Of a stretch of 64,000 nucleotides of DNA, positions 51,579-62,157 are shown piece by piece. The position numbers and the translations under genes were made by a program. The stretch spans positions 1 to 64,000 of the forward strand of contig VMRT01000003.1 in the NCBI GenBank assembly GCA_007713455.1. Reading direction: 5' to 3'. Each line of letters starts with the position of its first letter. Within the stretch, counting starts at the first letter, position 1. This stretch comes from Pseudomonas sp. Its GTDB lineage: Bacteria > Pseudomonadota > Gammaproteobacteria > Pseudomonadales > Pseudomonadaceae. Below the pieces are notes generated by a model. It made no database searches. It was not told where the DNA came from and saw nothing but the letters and a program-made list of their open reading frames with translations.

Positions 51579-51871
51579 ATTGGCGGTCGTAAAACGCGGG
51601 CAATGCGACTAAAATGCCGCCCCCGAACGCGACTCGCCCGGCGAATCGCTCAGCAACAGAGCCCGTATTGCCCATGACCTGGCTGCCTGGTCCGCCATAG
51701 CGCTGTGCCCCCCTCGCGTCATCCTGCGACTGCCTGTCATGGGGTAGTCGTACGCTGCTGTCCGCGCGCATTGCCCAGCGACAGCTGAACCATTCAAACC
51801 AAAAAACTCGCCTTGTATCGCTGCCGACCGCCCATGGTCTGCATGGTGGTGCTTTTGCTCTGGATAGTCCG
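51579..51871. other. Leader region upstream of the SulP transporter gene
   Basis: This 293-bp stretch has no credible gene on either strand. It holds C-rich blocks near 51615 and 51710 and A-rich DNA (CAAACCAAAAAACT) near 51799. Part of it probably is a long 5' leader or promoter region for the SulP-Usp pair. I could not fit a known riboswitch class. Confidence 0.4.
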
Positions 51872-53359
<1,488 letters not shown>

Positions 53360-53373
53360 CCAGGAGAACGACA

Positions 53374-54225
53374 ATGACCCACGTAATGGCCTGTATCGAC
53401 GGCTCCCCGCAAGCAGCCGCGGTCTGCGATTGTGCCGCCTGGGCCAGTCAACGGCTGGGCGCGCCGCTGACATTGCTGCACGTGCTGGACCGCCGGCAGT
53501 TCCCGGTGTCGGGTGACCTGAGCGGCATCATCGGCCTCGGCAGCCGTGAATTCCTTCTGCAAGAACTGGCCACCCTGGACGAGAAACGCGCCAAGCTGGC
53601 GCTGGAGGAGGGCCGCATGATGCTCGATGCGGCGCGCCAGCGGGCGATTTCCGCGGGTGTCGCCCAGCCCGAGTGCCGTCAGCGTCACGGCGATCTGGTC
53701 GAGACCCTGCGTGACCTGCAGAACGACACTCGGCTGCTGGTGATCGGCCGCCAGGGTGAAGACAGCGGCGACGACATCCAGCACATCGGCAGCCAGCTGG
53801 AGAGCGTGATTCGCACCATGCACCGGCCGATTCTGGTCACCGTCGGTCAGTTCACGCCGCCACGCAGCTTGATGCTCGCCTTCGACGGCAGCGCCACGAC
53901 ACTCAAGGGGGTCGAGATGCTGGCTGCCAGCCCGCTGTTCAAGGGCCTGCCGATCCATCTGGTGATGGTCGGCAGCGAAGACGACGCGGTGCTGACGCAG
54001 CTGAACGCTGCGCGCGATGCGTTGGCCGCTGGTGGTCTCGAGGTACACATCGCCATCCGCGCCGGCGAAGTCGAGCCGACCTTGCATGCCTATCAGGCCG
54101 AGCACGGCATCGACCTGCTGGTGATGGGCGCCTACGGCCACTCGCGCATTCGCCAGTTCTTCGTCGGCAGCAACACCACCAACATGATCCGCACCACCTC
54201 CACGCCGCTGCTGTTGCTGCGCTGA
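53374..54225 (+). CDS. Universal stress protein, tandem Usp domains
   Basis: This 283-residue protein contains two Usp folds. The first is residues about 1-150 (MACIDGSPQAAAVCDCAAWA, RLLVIGRQGED). The second is about 160-283 (LMLAFDGSATTLKGVEMLAA) and ends with the ATP-binding type motif VMGAYGHSRIRQFFVGSNTT. The first domain lacks a clear GxxG-N9-G(S/T). It is in an operon with the SulP transporter, which it may modulate. Confidence 0.9.
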   Translation: MTHVMACIDGSPQAAAVCDCAAWASQRLGAPLTLLHVLDRRQFPVSGDLSGIIGLGSREFLLQELATLDEKRAKLALEEGRMMLDAARQRAISAGVAQPECRQRHGDLVETLRDLQNDTRLLVIGRQGEDSGDDIQHIGSQLESVIRTMHRPILVTVGQFTPPRSLMLAFDGSATTLKGVEMLAASPLFKGLPIHLVMVGSEDDAVLTQLNAARDALAAGGLEVHIAIRAGEVEPTLHAYQAEHGIDLLVMGAYGHSRIRQFFVGSNTTNMIRTTSTPLLLLR

Positions 54226-54233
54226 TCACCATC

Positions 54234-54263
54234 CGCTGCGCGCCCGTCCCGGGCGCGGCAGCG
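54234..54263. terminator. GC-rich hairpin between convergent usp and cfa genes
   Basis: CGCTGCGCGCCCG pairs with CGGGCGCGGCAGCG with one bulge and a 3-nt loop. It occupies the 39-bp space between the two stops. A T-tract is missing, but the position suggests a shared terminator. Confidence 0.5.
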
Positions 54264-54264
54264 G

Positions 54265-55446
54265 TCAGCTGTAAAGGTCCGCCCGGCTCCAGGGCAGCTC
54301 GTGTGAGCCATCCGCCAGCGGCTTGCTGGCGAGGATCTGGTGCAGGTTGATCCAGTTGTGGCGGAAGCCGTAGGCGCAACCGGCCAGATAGAGGCGCCAG
54401 ATGCGCAACGCGCGTTCGGGAACCATCCGTTTTGCCTGCTCCAGCTGCGCTTCCAGCCGCTCACTCCAGAATTCCAGCGTACGCGCGTAGTGCAGGCGCA
54501 GGCTTTCCACGTCGACGATTTCCAGCCCGGCATCGCTGATGCAGCTGCTGATGTTCACTAGATGCGGCAGCTCGCCGTGGGGGAATACGTAGCGGTTGAT
54601 GAACTCGCCGGCGCCATGTCCGACCGGGCGACCGTCGATGTGTCGGGCGGTGATGCCATGGTTCATCACCAGCCCGCCGGGGCGCACGGCGTCAAACAGG
54701 CGCTGGCAGTACAGCGGCAGGTTGGCGTGGCCGACATGCTCGAACATGCCGACGCTGACGACCTTGTCGAAGCGGCCATCCTGTGGCAGGTCGCGATAGT
54801 CCATAAGCTCCAGAGTGATCTGCTTTGCTAGGCCTTCCTCGGCCACCCGTTCGCGAGCCAGTTCGAGCTGCTCGCGGCTCAAGGTGATGCCGAACACCTT
54901 CGCGCCGAACTCGCGTGCGGCATAGCGAGCCAGGCCGCCCCAGCCGCAGCCGACATCCAGCAGGCGCTCGCCAGGCTTGAGCCGCAATTTGCGGCATAGG
55001 TGGCGCAGCTTGGCCTGCTGGGCCTGTTCCAGATCCTCGCTGCCGGTTTCGAAATAGGCGCAGGAATAGACCATGTCCCTGTCCAACCAGAGCCGATAGA
55101 AATCGTTGGACAGGTCGTAGTGATAGGAAATGGCTTCGGCGTCGGTCGTCTTATCATGCGCCTCGCGCGAAGGCAGCGGAAAATCGTCCTGGCCCAGCGC
55201 TCTTGTGATCACATCGCCGATCCGAATGACCTCACCCACTGGCCCAAGCAGGTCGATCTGCCCCTCGACGTAGGCCGCGCCGAGCACGTCCAGGCTCGGC
55301 TGCCTCAGCCGGGTAACAAGGCTGGGGTCCTTGATCACCAGCGTGACGCAGGGAGTAGGGCCGATCTCGATCTCGTTGCCATCCCATAGCTGCAGCTTCA
55401 ACGGCAGGGCGAGTTCTTTAAGGGCCGGTAGCAAGGTTGCCAACAT
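54265..55446 (-). CDS. cfa: Cyclopropane-fatty-acyl-phospholipid synthase
   Basis: This 393-residue methyltransferase adds a methylene bridge to unsaturated phospholipid acyl chains, a stationary-phase and stress adaptation. Evidence: the N-terminal lipid-binding domain (VLGAAYVEGQIDLLG), AISYHYDLSNDFYRLWLDRD, VYSCAYFETGSEDLEQAQQA, the SAM site LLDVGCGWGGLARYAAREFG, and SVGMFEHVGHANLPLYCQRL. The Cys in SCAYF and the Glu-His in FEHVG are the expected active-site residues. AAGGAG precedes the ATG. In Pseudomonas cfaB is RpoS-dependent; I could not pick its promoter here. Confidence 0.94.
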   Translation of the reverse strand: MLATLLPALKELALPLKLQLWDGNEIEIGPTPCVTLVIKDPSLVTRLRQPSLDVLGAAYVEGQIDLLGPVGEVIRIGDVITRALGQDDFPLPSREAHDKTTDAEAISYHYDLSNDFYRLWLDRDMVYSCAYFETGSEDLEQAQQAKLRHLCRKLRLKPGERLLDVGCGWGGLARYAAREFGAKVFGITLSREQLELARERVAEEGLAKQITLELMDYRDLPQDGRFDKVVSVGMFEHVGHANLPLYCQRLFDAVRPGGLVMNHGITARHIDGRPVGHGAGEFINRYVFPHGELPHLVNISSCISDAGLEIVDVESLRLHYARTLEFWSERLEAQLEQAKRMVPERALRIWRLYLAGCAYGFRHNWINLHQILASKPLADGSHELPWSRADLYS

Positions 55447-55595
55447 GCTCGATCTCCTTTTCAGTGCACGAAGAAAATCCTAGACCATCAAACGGCAACC
55501 CGTAGACTATGGTGATGATAGTTTCGCGCTATGGTTCGAACGGCGGCGAACGTGCATTTGACGGCTTAACTCGCCGGGCTACCGCATGAGGGCTT

Positions 55596-55970
55596 ATGGA
55601 ACACAACGGTTCACAACGCGTACTGATTCTGGTCGCCAGCGGCCTCAGTACCCCGGCGCGCTGCGCCGCGCCTTTTCATATAGCCACGCTACTGGCCTGC
55701 ATGGATGCCGAGGTAACCCTCTACCTCACCGGTGAAGGCACGCAGTTGGCGCGCCGCGAGGTGGCCGAATCGCTGTGCGCGGTGGAGGGTGGCGAGCCGC
55801 TGCTGCACTTCATCCGCAACGCCAAGCAGGCTGGCGCGCGCTTGCTGATGTGCCGCCAGCCCGGGGTTCAGCTTGACCCCGCCACGCTGATCGCCGAGCT
55901 GGATGAAATCTCCAGCGGTGGCGAACTGGCGCAGATGATCCTCGAATACGAACGGGTGCTGACCCTATGA
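55596..55970 (+). CDS. DsrE-family sulfur-transfer-like protein
   Basis: This 124-residue protein has the DsrE/F fold pattern: RVLILVASGLSTPARCAAPF, HIATLLACMDAEVTLYLTGE and KQAGARLLMCRQPGVQ. Cys86 (in LLMCRQPG) is at the place of the family's sulfur-carrying cysteine. DsrE-like proteins bind or hand on sulfane sulfur. It overlaps the next gene, a GcvH-like protein, by 4 bp (ATGA), so the two act together. No dsr or shdr genes are present nearby. Confidence 0.8.
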   Translation: MEHNGSQRVLILVASGLSTPARCAAPFHIATLLACMDAEVTLYLTGEGTQLARREVAESLCAVEGGEPLLHFIRNAKQAGARLLMCRQPGVQLDPATLIAELDEISSGGELAQMILEYERVLTL

Positions 55971-56431
55971 ATGTGCACGGCCTGGAATTCCCCGACTCGC
56001 TGCGCTACGCCCCGGAGCACAGCCTGTGGCTGCGCGAGGAGGCCGACGGCAGCCTGACCATCGGCCTGACCGCCTACGGCTGCGCACTGTACGGCCAGAT
56101 ATTCGCCTTCACCCCCAAGCGCGTCGGCGCACGTATCGAGCGCGAGCGCAGCTTTGGCGTGGTCGAGTTCGCCAAGGCTGCCTCGTCGGCGCGCAGCCCG
56201 GTGAGCGGTGAACTGCTGGCGGTGAACGAAGCACTGCTACAGCGTCCGGCGCTGATCAATCAGGATTGTTATGGGGAGGGCTGGATGGTCCGCCTGCAAC
56301 CCGCGGACTGGGTCACCGTGCGCGACCAATTCCCACTGGGCGAAGCCGCCGAAGCCGCCATCGTCGAACGCATGCGGCTCGACAACTTCGATCCCGCCAA
56401 CGCCCATGTGCAGGCATTGCAGTGGAAATAG
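55967..56431 (+). CDS. GcvH-like lipoyl-carrier protein
   Basis: This 154-residue protein has the H-protein fold: LRYAPEHSLWLREEADGSLT, IGLTAYGCALYGQIFAF, FGVVEFAKAASSARSPVSGE. Lys70 in EFAKAAS aligns with the lipoylated lysine of GcvH (ESVKAAS), so lipoylation is possible. It differs from glycine-cleavage H protein in having a longer, divergent C-terminus, and no gcvT or gcvP is adjacent. Its coupling with a DsrE gene recalls the lipoate-binding proteins (LbpA) of sulfur-oxidising sHdr systems. The role is unknown. Confidence 0.8.
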   Translation: MNVHGLEFPDSLRYAPEHSLWLREEADGSLTIGLTAYGCALYGQIFAFTPKRVGARIERERSFGVVEFAKAASSARSPVSGELLAVNEALLQRPALINQDCYGEGWMVRLQPADWVTVRDQFPLGEAAEAAIVERMRLDNFDPANAHVQALQWK

Positions 56432-56526
56432 TGGGCGCTTGAGGTGGGCTAGGAGCGGAGGCTTTCAGCCCGCCGCCCCGACGCTATGCCAGGGCGCAAT
56501 TCTGGCAATTGCCGCGGGATAGGCGT

Positions 56527-56844
56527 TCAGGGCTTGTCCGGTGTCGACAGGTCCAGCACATTCACGCAGCTCGCCTTGATCGCATGGTCCAGCTGGCGGA
56601 TGCAGATATCGATCGCCAAGTCGCGCGTGCGCTTGTTCGTCCACTCCAGCTCGGCCAGCGTCTCGATCAGATCCTGATGGCCGCTCTCGTTGACCAGCAT
56701 GCCGTGCTGCACTGTCAGCGTCCGGCCCTGAATGCTCAGCTGCACCGGATCGCGCCCGACGAGGGATGCACCTTCAGCCAGCAGGCAATCGATATGGTCA
56801 CGCAGCGCGTGCAATGCACGGCGCTCATCTGGCGGATTACCCAC
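56527..56844 (-). CDS. Small hypothetical protein downstream of selC
   Basis: This protein of 105 residues starts at GTG 56844, preceded by AGGAGAGGTGTC; the frame extends further upstream but that part overlaps promoter-like DNA near selC. The product is soluble and mostly helical (ERRALHALRDHIDCLLAEGA, DLIETLAELEWTNKRTRDLA, ICIRQLDHAIKASCVNVLD). I do not recognise the family. It follows selC on the same strand and ends the selenium block, which may be coincidence. Confidence 0.6.
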   Translation of the reverse strand: MGNPPDERRALHALRDHIDCLLAEGASLVGRDPVQLSIQGRTLTVQHGMLVNESGHQDLIETLAELEWTNKRTRDLAIDICIRQLDHAIKASCVNVLDLSTPDKP

Positions 56845-56974
56845 GACACCTCTCCTATCCCTGGAAAGAAAAGCCGCGATTGTGACGCGCTTCGCGCTAG
56901 AGGGCGATGGCTTTTTGATATTGCGAAGTGGGGCGGGCTGTCGCAGGGTGGTGGCGAGGGGTAGAGGGGGTAGA

Positions 56975-57070
56975 TGGCGGAAGGCAGTGAGAGTCGAACT
57001 CACCCGGGAACGGCTGCCGCCCCCAACCGGGTTTGAAGCCCGGCCGCACCACCGGGTGCGATTGCCTTCC
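56975..57070 (-). tRNA. selC: tRNA-Sec (UCA anticodon)
   Basis: The 96-nt gene starts GGAAGGCAATCGCACCCGG on the - strand and ends with an encoded CCA. The anticodon TCA is at 57034-57036 in the loop CTTCAAA. The acceptor stem (GGAAGGCA with TGCCTTCC), the TTCGACTC T-loop and the extended variable arm (GGGGGCGGCAGCCGTTCCC region) are those of bacterial tRNA-Sec, closely matching E. coli selC. It decodes UGA as selenocysteine. It follows selB by 38 bp. Confidence 0.95.
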
Positions 57071-57108
57071 TTATTTGGTCCAGAAGCGAAAAGGAAGCGA
57101 CGACCAGC

Positions 57109-59025
57109 CTACCCCAGGCCTGACTGGATCGCCAAGGCACTGTCCTGGCGGACTTTGCGTTCGTTGCCGAAGCGGCGGGTGAGGCCGATGCGGTCGAAGT
57201 GTTCGAGCAGCTGGATGCTGCGTTTGCGGCCGAGCTGGATGCGGTCGCGGAAGGCGGCGGCGCGGATCACGCCGCTTTGTGCTTCCAGTTGCAGTACATG
57301 CCCCGCGAGTTGGCGAATGGTGAACTCGGGGTAGAACAAATCTTTCACCACCTGTTGCAACAGGCCGAGGCGGGCGAGCTTGCGGAGCAGATTGCGCATC
57401 TGCGTTTCATCGACGCCGAGGCCCCGTGCCAGGTCGCGGACCCAGGGCGGGTCGAACTGACCGGCTTCGAGCAGCGGCCACAGGCGTTCCTTCAAACCTT
57501 CTTCCGCATCGCTCAGGCGCACCCGGTGATCGGGGCGGTGCAGCCAGGGGCCGCTGGTTTCGATGCTGCCGGCGGCCAGTGCCTGTTCCAGTAGGGCGAT
57601 GAACACCGGCCGTTCCAGTTGCGGCAGGGCGTAGCGGCGCAGGCGGTCCCGGTCGGGGCCGAGTTCGTCGGGTTGTTCTTCGTGAAATTGCTGGAGTGCG
57701 CCGAGCAGGGTGGCTTCGAGCTCGTTCCAGTGGGCCTGATTGAACAGTCGTGGGCCGAGTCGGGTGTCGACTTCCAGTACGCCTTGCGGGAGCTGCCAGC
57801 CTTCGCGCGGGCGGTTGAACTGGCGTTCCAGGCTTTGCGGGTCGATGCCGTTGGTGGCGCTGGCGAGCAGCGGCGGCAATGCCTGCTCGAGGCTCGGCTG
57901 GGCGAGGGCGCGAAGTTGCGCCAGCCGTGCGGCGCGGCGGCGATTGCGCGGTGGTGCGTACGGGTCGAGCACGCGACCACCGCCGAGGGTGCGCCGGGCG
58001 GACTGATCGCGCAGGACGACGCGGTCGCCGTGCACGGCGTGGCTCGGTGCATTCAGCAGTAATTGGGCAAAGGCGCGTTCGCCCGGTGCCAGGCTCGCAT
58101 CTTCGAGCAGGGCGACGCGCGCGGTGACGTCCTGGGCGCCGAGGTGCACGTGTACCGGCGTCCAGTGCTTGAGTTCGTGGGCCTCGCCGGGCAGCAGCTG
58201 GAAGTCGATATCGATGCGTTGCGTCGGTGCATGCAGCAAGGGGTGCAGCAGCCAGTCGCCGCGATGAATCTGCTCGACGGCCAAACGCTCGCCGGCAAGA
58301 TTCAGCGCCACCCGCTGGCCGGCATGGGCATCGTTGGCTTCACGGTTCTGCGCGTGCAGGCCGCGGACGCGCACGCGTTTGCCGGTGGGGCCGAGCAATA
58401 GTTCGTCGCCGATCCGCACGCGCCCGGCAAAGGCAGTGCCGGTGACCACCACGCCAGCGCCGGTAACGCTGAAGGCGCGGTCGATGGCCAGGCGGAAATG
58501 GCCGCTGTCGCTGCGGGCGGCGGTGCGTGCGGCTTCTTCGATCAGCGCGGTGCGCAGGGCGTCGACGCCATCGCCGCGGATGCTGGAAACCGGGAAGATC
58601 GGCGCGCCGGCCAGTGGTCCGGCGGCCAGCAGGGCTTCGATCTGCTGCTGAACTTCTGTGATGCGCACCGGCTCGACGCGGTCGATCTTGGTCAGCGCTA
58701 CCAGCGCGCGACGGATGCCGAGCAGTTCGACGATGGCCAGGTGTTCGCGGGTTTGCGGCATGACGCCGTCGTCAGCGGCGACCACCAGCAGCACGCAGTC
58801 GATGCCGCTGGCGCCGGCCAGCATGTTGTGTACGAAACGCTCGTGGCCCGGCACGTCGATAAAGCCGGTGAGGCTGCCTTCACCTAGGTCGGCGTAGACG
58901 TAGCCGAGGTCGATGGTGATGCCGCGTTCGCGCTCTTCGCGGCGGCGGTCGCCCTGTTGCCCGGTGAGGGCTTGCAGTAGCGCGGTCTTGCCATGGTCGA
59001 TATGGCCGGCGGTACCGACGATCAA
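57109..59025 (-). CDS. selB: Selenocysteine-specific elongation factor SelB
   Basis: This 638-residue GTPase delivers Sec-tRNA to UGA codons that carry a SECIS element. It has G1 [20 protein letters not shown]3 [20 protein letters not shown], and [10 protein letters not shown]-Tu-like domains II and III follow, and the C-terminal winged-helix repeats that bind SECIS (from about residue 380) end in [17 protein letters not shown]. It starts with a 4-bp overlap with selA. Confidence 0.96.
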   Translation of the reverse strand: MIVGTAGHIDHGKTALLQALTGQQGDRRREERERGITIDLGYVYADLGEGSLTGFIDVPGHERFVHNMLAGASGIDCVLLVVAADDGVMPQTREHLAIVELLGIRRALVALTKIDRVEPVRITEVQQQIEALLAAGPLAGAPIFPVSSIRGDGVDALRTALIEEAARTAARSDSGHFRLAIDRAFSVTGAGVVVTGTAFAGRVRIGDELLLGPTGKRVRVRGLHAQNREANDAHAGQRVALNLAGERLAVEQIHRGDWLLHPLLHAPTQRIDIDFQLLPGEAHELKHWTPVHVHLGAQDVTARVALLEDASLAPGERAFAQLLLNAPSHAVHGDRVVLRDQSARRTLGGGRVLDPYAPPRNRRRAARLAQLRALAQPSLEQALPPLLASATNGIDPQSLERQFNRPREGWQLPQGVLEVDTRLGPRLFNQAHWNELEATLLGALQQFHEEQPDELGPDRDRLRRYALPQLERPVFIALLEQALAAGSIETSGPWLHRPDHRVRLSDAEEGLKERLWPLLEAGQFDPPWVRDLARGLGVDETQMRNLLRKLARLGLLQQVVKDLFYPEFTIRQLAGHVLQLEAQSGVIRAAAFRDRIQLGRKRSIQLLEHFDRIGLTRRFGNERKVRQDSALAIQSGLG

Positions 59026-60431
59026 CGGGCGAACTCCTCTTGCAGGTGCATCAGTTGCTCGACGAAGGCCGGCTCGTCGTCGAGCTGGCGCAGGTCGAGC
59101 CAGAGGGCGTCATCGTCGATGCGCCCGAGTACCGGAATCGGCAGGCAGCGCAGGGCTTCTTCCAGCTGGCGCAGGCTGCGGCCGCGCAGGCGCTTGGGCT
59201 GCTGCGGGCGGATGCACAGCGCTGCGCTGGGTAGGCGTGCCACCGGCTGCGCGCCGCTGCCGATCATGCCCAGGGCATCGGTTACTGCGACTTGCCAGGT
59301 TTCGCCGAGCACGGCGGCCAGTGCCGGGGCGATGCGTTCGGCCTGGATGCGAATCTCGGCCTGCGGGCGGCTGAGCAGGCGCAGGCTGGTGAGGCGTTCG
59401 GCCAGGCGGTCGGGATCGCGATAGAGGTTAAGCACCGCTTCCAGCGCGGCAAGGGTCAGCTTGTCGACGCGCAGGGCGCGCTTGAGCGGGTTCTTCTTGA
59501 TCTTCTGGATCAGCGCCTTGCTGCCGACGATCAGCCCGGCTTGCGGGCCGCCGAGCAGCTTGTCGCCGCTGAAAGTGACGATATCGGCGCCGTCGCGTAG
59601 CGCTTCCTGCACCGTGGGTTCCTTTGGCAGGCCCCAGCGCGAGAGGTCGAGCAGGCTGCCGCTGCCGAGGTCTTCCAGCAGCGGCAGATCGTGGGTATGG
59701 GCGATGCGCGCCAGTTCGGTGGTGGCGACGCTGGCGGTGAAGCCCTGCACGCTGTAATTGCTGGTGTGCACGCGCATCAACAGGCCCGAGCGCGGGTTGA
59801 TGGCCGCTTCGTAATCCTTGGCGTGGGTGCGGTTGGTGGTGCCGACTTCATGCAGCTTCACGCCGGCGCGGGCCATGATGTCGGGGATGCGAAAGGCGCC
59901 GCCGATCTCGATCAGCTCGCCGCGGGAAATGATGCCTTCCTTGCGTGCGCCGAGACTGTTCAAGGCCAGCAGCACGGCGGCGGCATTGTTGTTGACCACG
60001 GTGACGGCCTCGGCGCCGGTCAGCTCGCGGATCAGCCCTTCGATGAGGTCGTCGCGGTCGCCGCGCTTGCCGGTGGCGAGATCGAACTCCAGGTTGAGCG
60101 GGTAGCGCGCCGCAAGGGTGATCGCCTCGATGGCTTCATCCGGCAGCAGGGCGCGGCCGAGGTTGGTGTGCAGCACCGTGCCGGTGAGGTTGAACACCCG
60201 GCGCACGCGGCTGCGGTGCTGGCTGGCCAGGCGTTCGCCGGCGCGCCCGGCGAGCACCGCTTCGGACAATTCCAGTGCAGCCAGCTGGCCGTGGCGGGCC
60301 GGTTCTCGCAGTTCATCGAGCAGGTCGCGCAGGGTACTCAGCAATGCCTGGCGGCCGTAACGCTGCTGCAGCGGCTGGCAGGCCGGATCGCGCAGCAGCT
60401 TATCGACCGAGGGCAGGTGGCTGCTGCTCAT
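59022..60431 (-). CDS. selA: L-seryl-tRNA(Sec) selenium transferase SelA
   Basis: This 469-residue PLP enzyme converts Ser-tRNA(Sec) to Sec-tRNA(Sec) using selenophosphate. Signatures include [55 protein letters not shown], and the PLP lysine region [22 protein letters not shown] 60431 overlaps the fdhE stop. selD (selenophosphate synthetase) is not in the window and must be elsewhere. Confidence 0.96.
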   Translation of the reverse strand: MSSSHLPSVDKLLRDPACQPLQQRYGRQALLSTLRDLLDELREPARHGQLAALELSEAVLAGRAGERLASQHRSRVRRVFNLTGTVLHTNLGRALLPDEAIEAITLAARYPLNLEFDLATGKRGDRDDLIEGLIRELTGAEAVTVVNNNAAAVLLALNSLGARKEGIISRGELIEIGGAFRIPDIMARAGVKLHEVGTTNRTHAKDYEAAINPRSGLLMRVHTSNYSVQGFTASVATTELARIAHTHDLPLLEDLGSGSLLDLSRWGLPKEPTVQEALRDGADIVTFSGDKLLGGPQAGLIVGSKALIQKIKKNPLKRALRVDKLTLAALEAVLNLYRDPDRLAERLTSLRLLSRPQAEIRIQAERIAPALAAVLGETWQVAVTDALGMIGSGAQPVARLPSAALCIRPQQPKRLRGRSLRQLEEALRCLPIPVLGRIDDDALWLDLRQLDDEPAFVEQLMHLQEEFAR

Positions 60432-61345
60432 GCATCGCCCCCCGGTGCCAGCAGCAGGTTGGGGGCCTGGCGCTGAAAGCCCTGCTCGGACAGCAGCATG
60501 TCCAGGTCGAGGGTGGCGAGGTCGGCGGAGAGGCTTTCGCCATCCGGCGCCAGGACCAGGTAGAGCTGCTTGAGGTAGCCATTGCACTCAGGGCAGACCT
60601 CGGCCTTGACGCCTTGCGGCGAGCCTTCGAAGTGCAGGTAGTCGAGTTTCTTGGTGCTGCGGCAGAGGCTGCATTTGACGCGCACGTAATGCCACTCGCA
60701 GGCGCACAGCGAGCAGACCAGATAACGCAAGCCGTTGAGCTGGCCGCGATGGCGGATGATGCCTGCCATCGGTGGCGCACCGCAGCAGGGGCAGTGGGTC
60801 TGGTCTTCGCGCTCGCGCATGTCGGAGAGGTCGAGCTGCAGCAGCCAGTGGCTCCAGGCCAGCTGCAGGGCGGCGCCGAGGAAGGGCACCAGTGCTGGCG
60901 GCAGGCTGTCGTACTGGCCACTGACCAGTGCCACGGCCCATGCCTTGCGCTGGCCGCTTTCGGCCTCACGCAGTTGCTCGATGGCAGTCACTACCGCGGG
61001 GCTTTCCGGCGCCACGAAGGCATCCAGCCAGGCATCCAGCATCGTCAGCCAGGCATCGTCGCGCACCAGAGTATCGGCAGCCAGCGGCGGCAGGTTGTGC
61101 CTGAGACTTTCGCGGGTGCGGTGTTCGTCCAGCGGCGCGATTGTCGGCGGGTTGTCCAGCACCTGCTGTTGCGCCTGGCACACCGCTGCCAGCAGGCGCA
61201 GGTAGTCGGCGAACGGATGGCCTTCGGCGAGCTTGGTCAGGCGCTCGCTGCGCAGGGCGAACAGGTTGCGCGGCGGCAGGTTGAGGAAGGGTGGTTTGCT
61301 GGCAGCGGCTTCGATCTGCCCAGGTTCGAGAATGGTGCCTGCCAC
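60428..61345 (-). CDS. fdhE: Formate dehydrogenase accessory protein FdhE
   Basis: This 305-residue cytoplasmic protein helps assemble formate dehydrogenase. It has the C-terminal rubredoxin-like CxxC pairs of Fdh[31 protein letters not shown] and [11 protein letters not shown]. The start is GTG 61345 behind AAGGAGTCC; the frame upstream is unsupported. It stands between the structural genes and selA, with the 131-bp gap to fdoI holding a strong hairpin. Confidence 0.93.
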   Translation of the reverse strand: MAGTILEPGQIEAAASKPPFLNLPPRNLFALRSERLTKLAEGHPFADYLRLLAAVCQAQQQVLDNPPTIAPLDEHRTRESLRHNLPPLAADTLVRDDAWLTMLDAWLDAFVAPESPAVVTAIEQLREAESGQRKAWAVALVSGQYDSLPPALVPFLGAALQLAWSHWLLQLDLSDMREREDQTHCPCCGAPPMAGIIRHRGQLNGLRYLVCSLCACEWHYVRVKCSLCRSTKKLDYLHFEGSPQGVKAEVCPECNGYLKQLYLVLAPDGESLSADLATLDLDMLLSEQGFQRQAPNLLLAPGGDA

Positions 61346-61425
61346 GCAGGACTCCTTATTCTTGGGGTTGTGCCGAACAGCATAGTCCGTCACCGGCTGT
61401 CGCTCGGCTTTCGATGATGCGCGAG

Positions 61426-61462
61426 GCCGAAGATTCCCGCGCGTGTGCGGGGAATCTTCGGC
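61426..61462. other. Intercistronic hairpin between fdoI and fdhE
   Basis: A perfect 13-bp stem (GCCGAAGATTCCC with GGGAATCTTCGGC) surrounds an 11-nt loop. It is just past the fdoI stop on the - strand. No T-tract follows, so it may be a 3'-end-stabilising or processing structure that sets levels of the structural genes above those of fdhE and sel. Confidence 0.65.
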
Positions 61463-61476
61463 TTACAGCGGTGTGC

Positions 61477-62100
61477 TTATTTGCGCTCGGTGATCTCCCG
61501 ATACCAGGCCGGATGGTGCTTGCGTGCCCAGGCGCGGCTGACGGTGCCGTAGAGCATCGAACCCATCGAACCCTTGATCCAGATGGCGGCGTAGATGTGC
61601 ACGATGATGCTGACGATCAGCACGAACGCGGCGATGGCATGCAGCAGGCTGGCCCAGCGCAGCGAGACGATGCCGAAGAAACTGCTGAAATACTCGCGCC
61701 AGATGACGATGCCACTGAGCAGCAACACCAGCATGCTGAGGATCAGCACCCAGAACAGCACCTTCTGTCCGGCGTTGTAGCGGCCGACTTCCGGCAGTTT
61801 TTCCTCGCGGTTGTACACCACGTCGTTGATCTGCCTGAGCCACTGGCGGTCGCGTGCTTCGATGCGGTTATGCCCGGCGAAGCGGATCGCCAGCCAGAGG
61901 AAGAAGACGAACATCGCGACCCCGATGAAGGGGTGCAGGATGCGCGTCCAGGTGCCGCCGCCGAACAGCCCGGAGAGGCCGAACAGCGCCGGATGGAACA
62001 GCGCCAGGCCGGACAGCGCGGCGAGTACGAAGAGGATGGCAACGATCCAGTGATTGGTCCGCTGCGATGGGTTGTAGCGTTCGATGTCGTTGTTATTCAT
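61477..62100 (-). CDS. fdoI: Formate dehydrogenase-O/N gamma subunit, cytochrome b556
   Basis: This 207-residue membrane subunit has four helices (WIVAILFVLAALSGLALF, FIGVAMFVFFLWLAIRFAGH, LFWVLILSMLVLLLSGIVIW, AIAAFVLIVSIIVHIYAAIW) and the histidines that bind the two b hemes. It passes electrons from the beta subunit to the quinone pool. The small overall size is normal for FdoI/FdnI. Confidence 0.95.
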   Translation of the reverse strand: MNNNDIERYNPSQRTNHWIVAILFVLAALSGLALFHPALFGLSGLFGGGTWTRILHPFIGVAMFVFFLWLAIRFAGHNRIEARDRQWLRQINDVVYNREEKLPEVGRYNAGQKVLFWVLILSMLVLLLSGIVIWREYFSSFFGIVSLRWASLLHAIAAFVLIVSIIVHIYAAIWIKGSMGSMLYGTVSRAWARKHHPAWYREITERK

Positions 62101-62132
62101 CGTTGGCTCCTTGAGCGATCGACTCCGAGGAT

Positions 62133-62150
62133 GGCCCCGTGAACGGGGCC
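62133..62150. other. Small hairpin between fdoH and fdoI
   Basis: GGCCCCGT-GA-ACGGGGCC forms a very strong short stem 8 bp after the fdoH stop on the - strand. It may shield the upstream mRNA or slow polymerase; there is no T-tract. Confidence 0.5.
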
Positions 62151-62157
62151 GTCGGGA

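Noticed and set aside
61426-61462. Intrinsic terminator after fdoI
   Set aside because: The stem is perfect but there is no T-tract on either strand, and fdhE/sel genes follow in the same direction; reported as an intercistronic hairpin instead.
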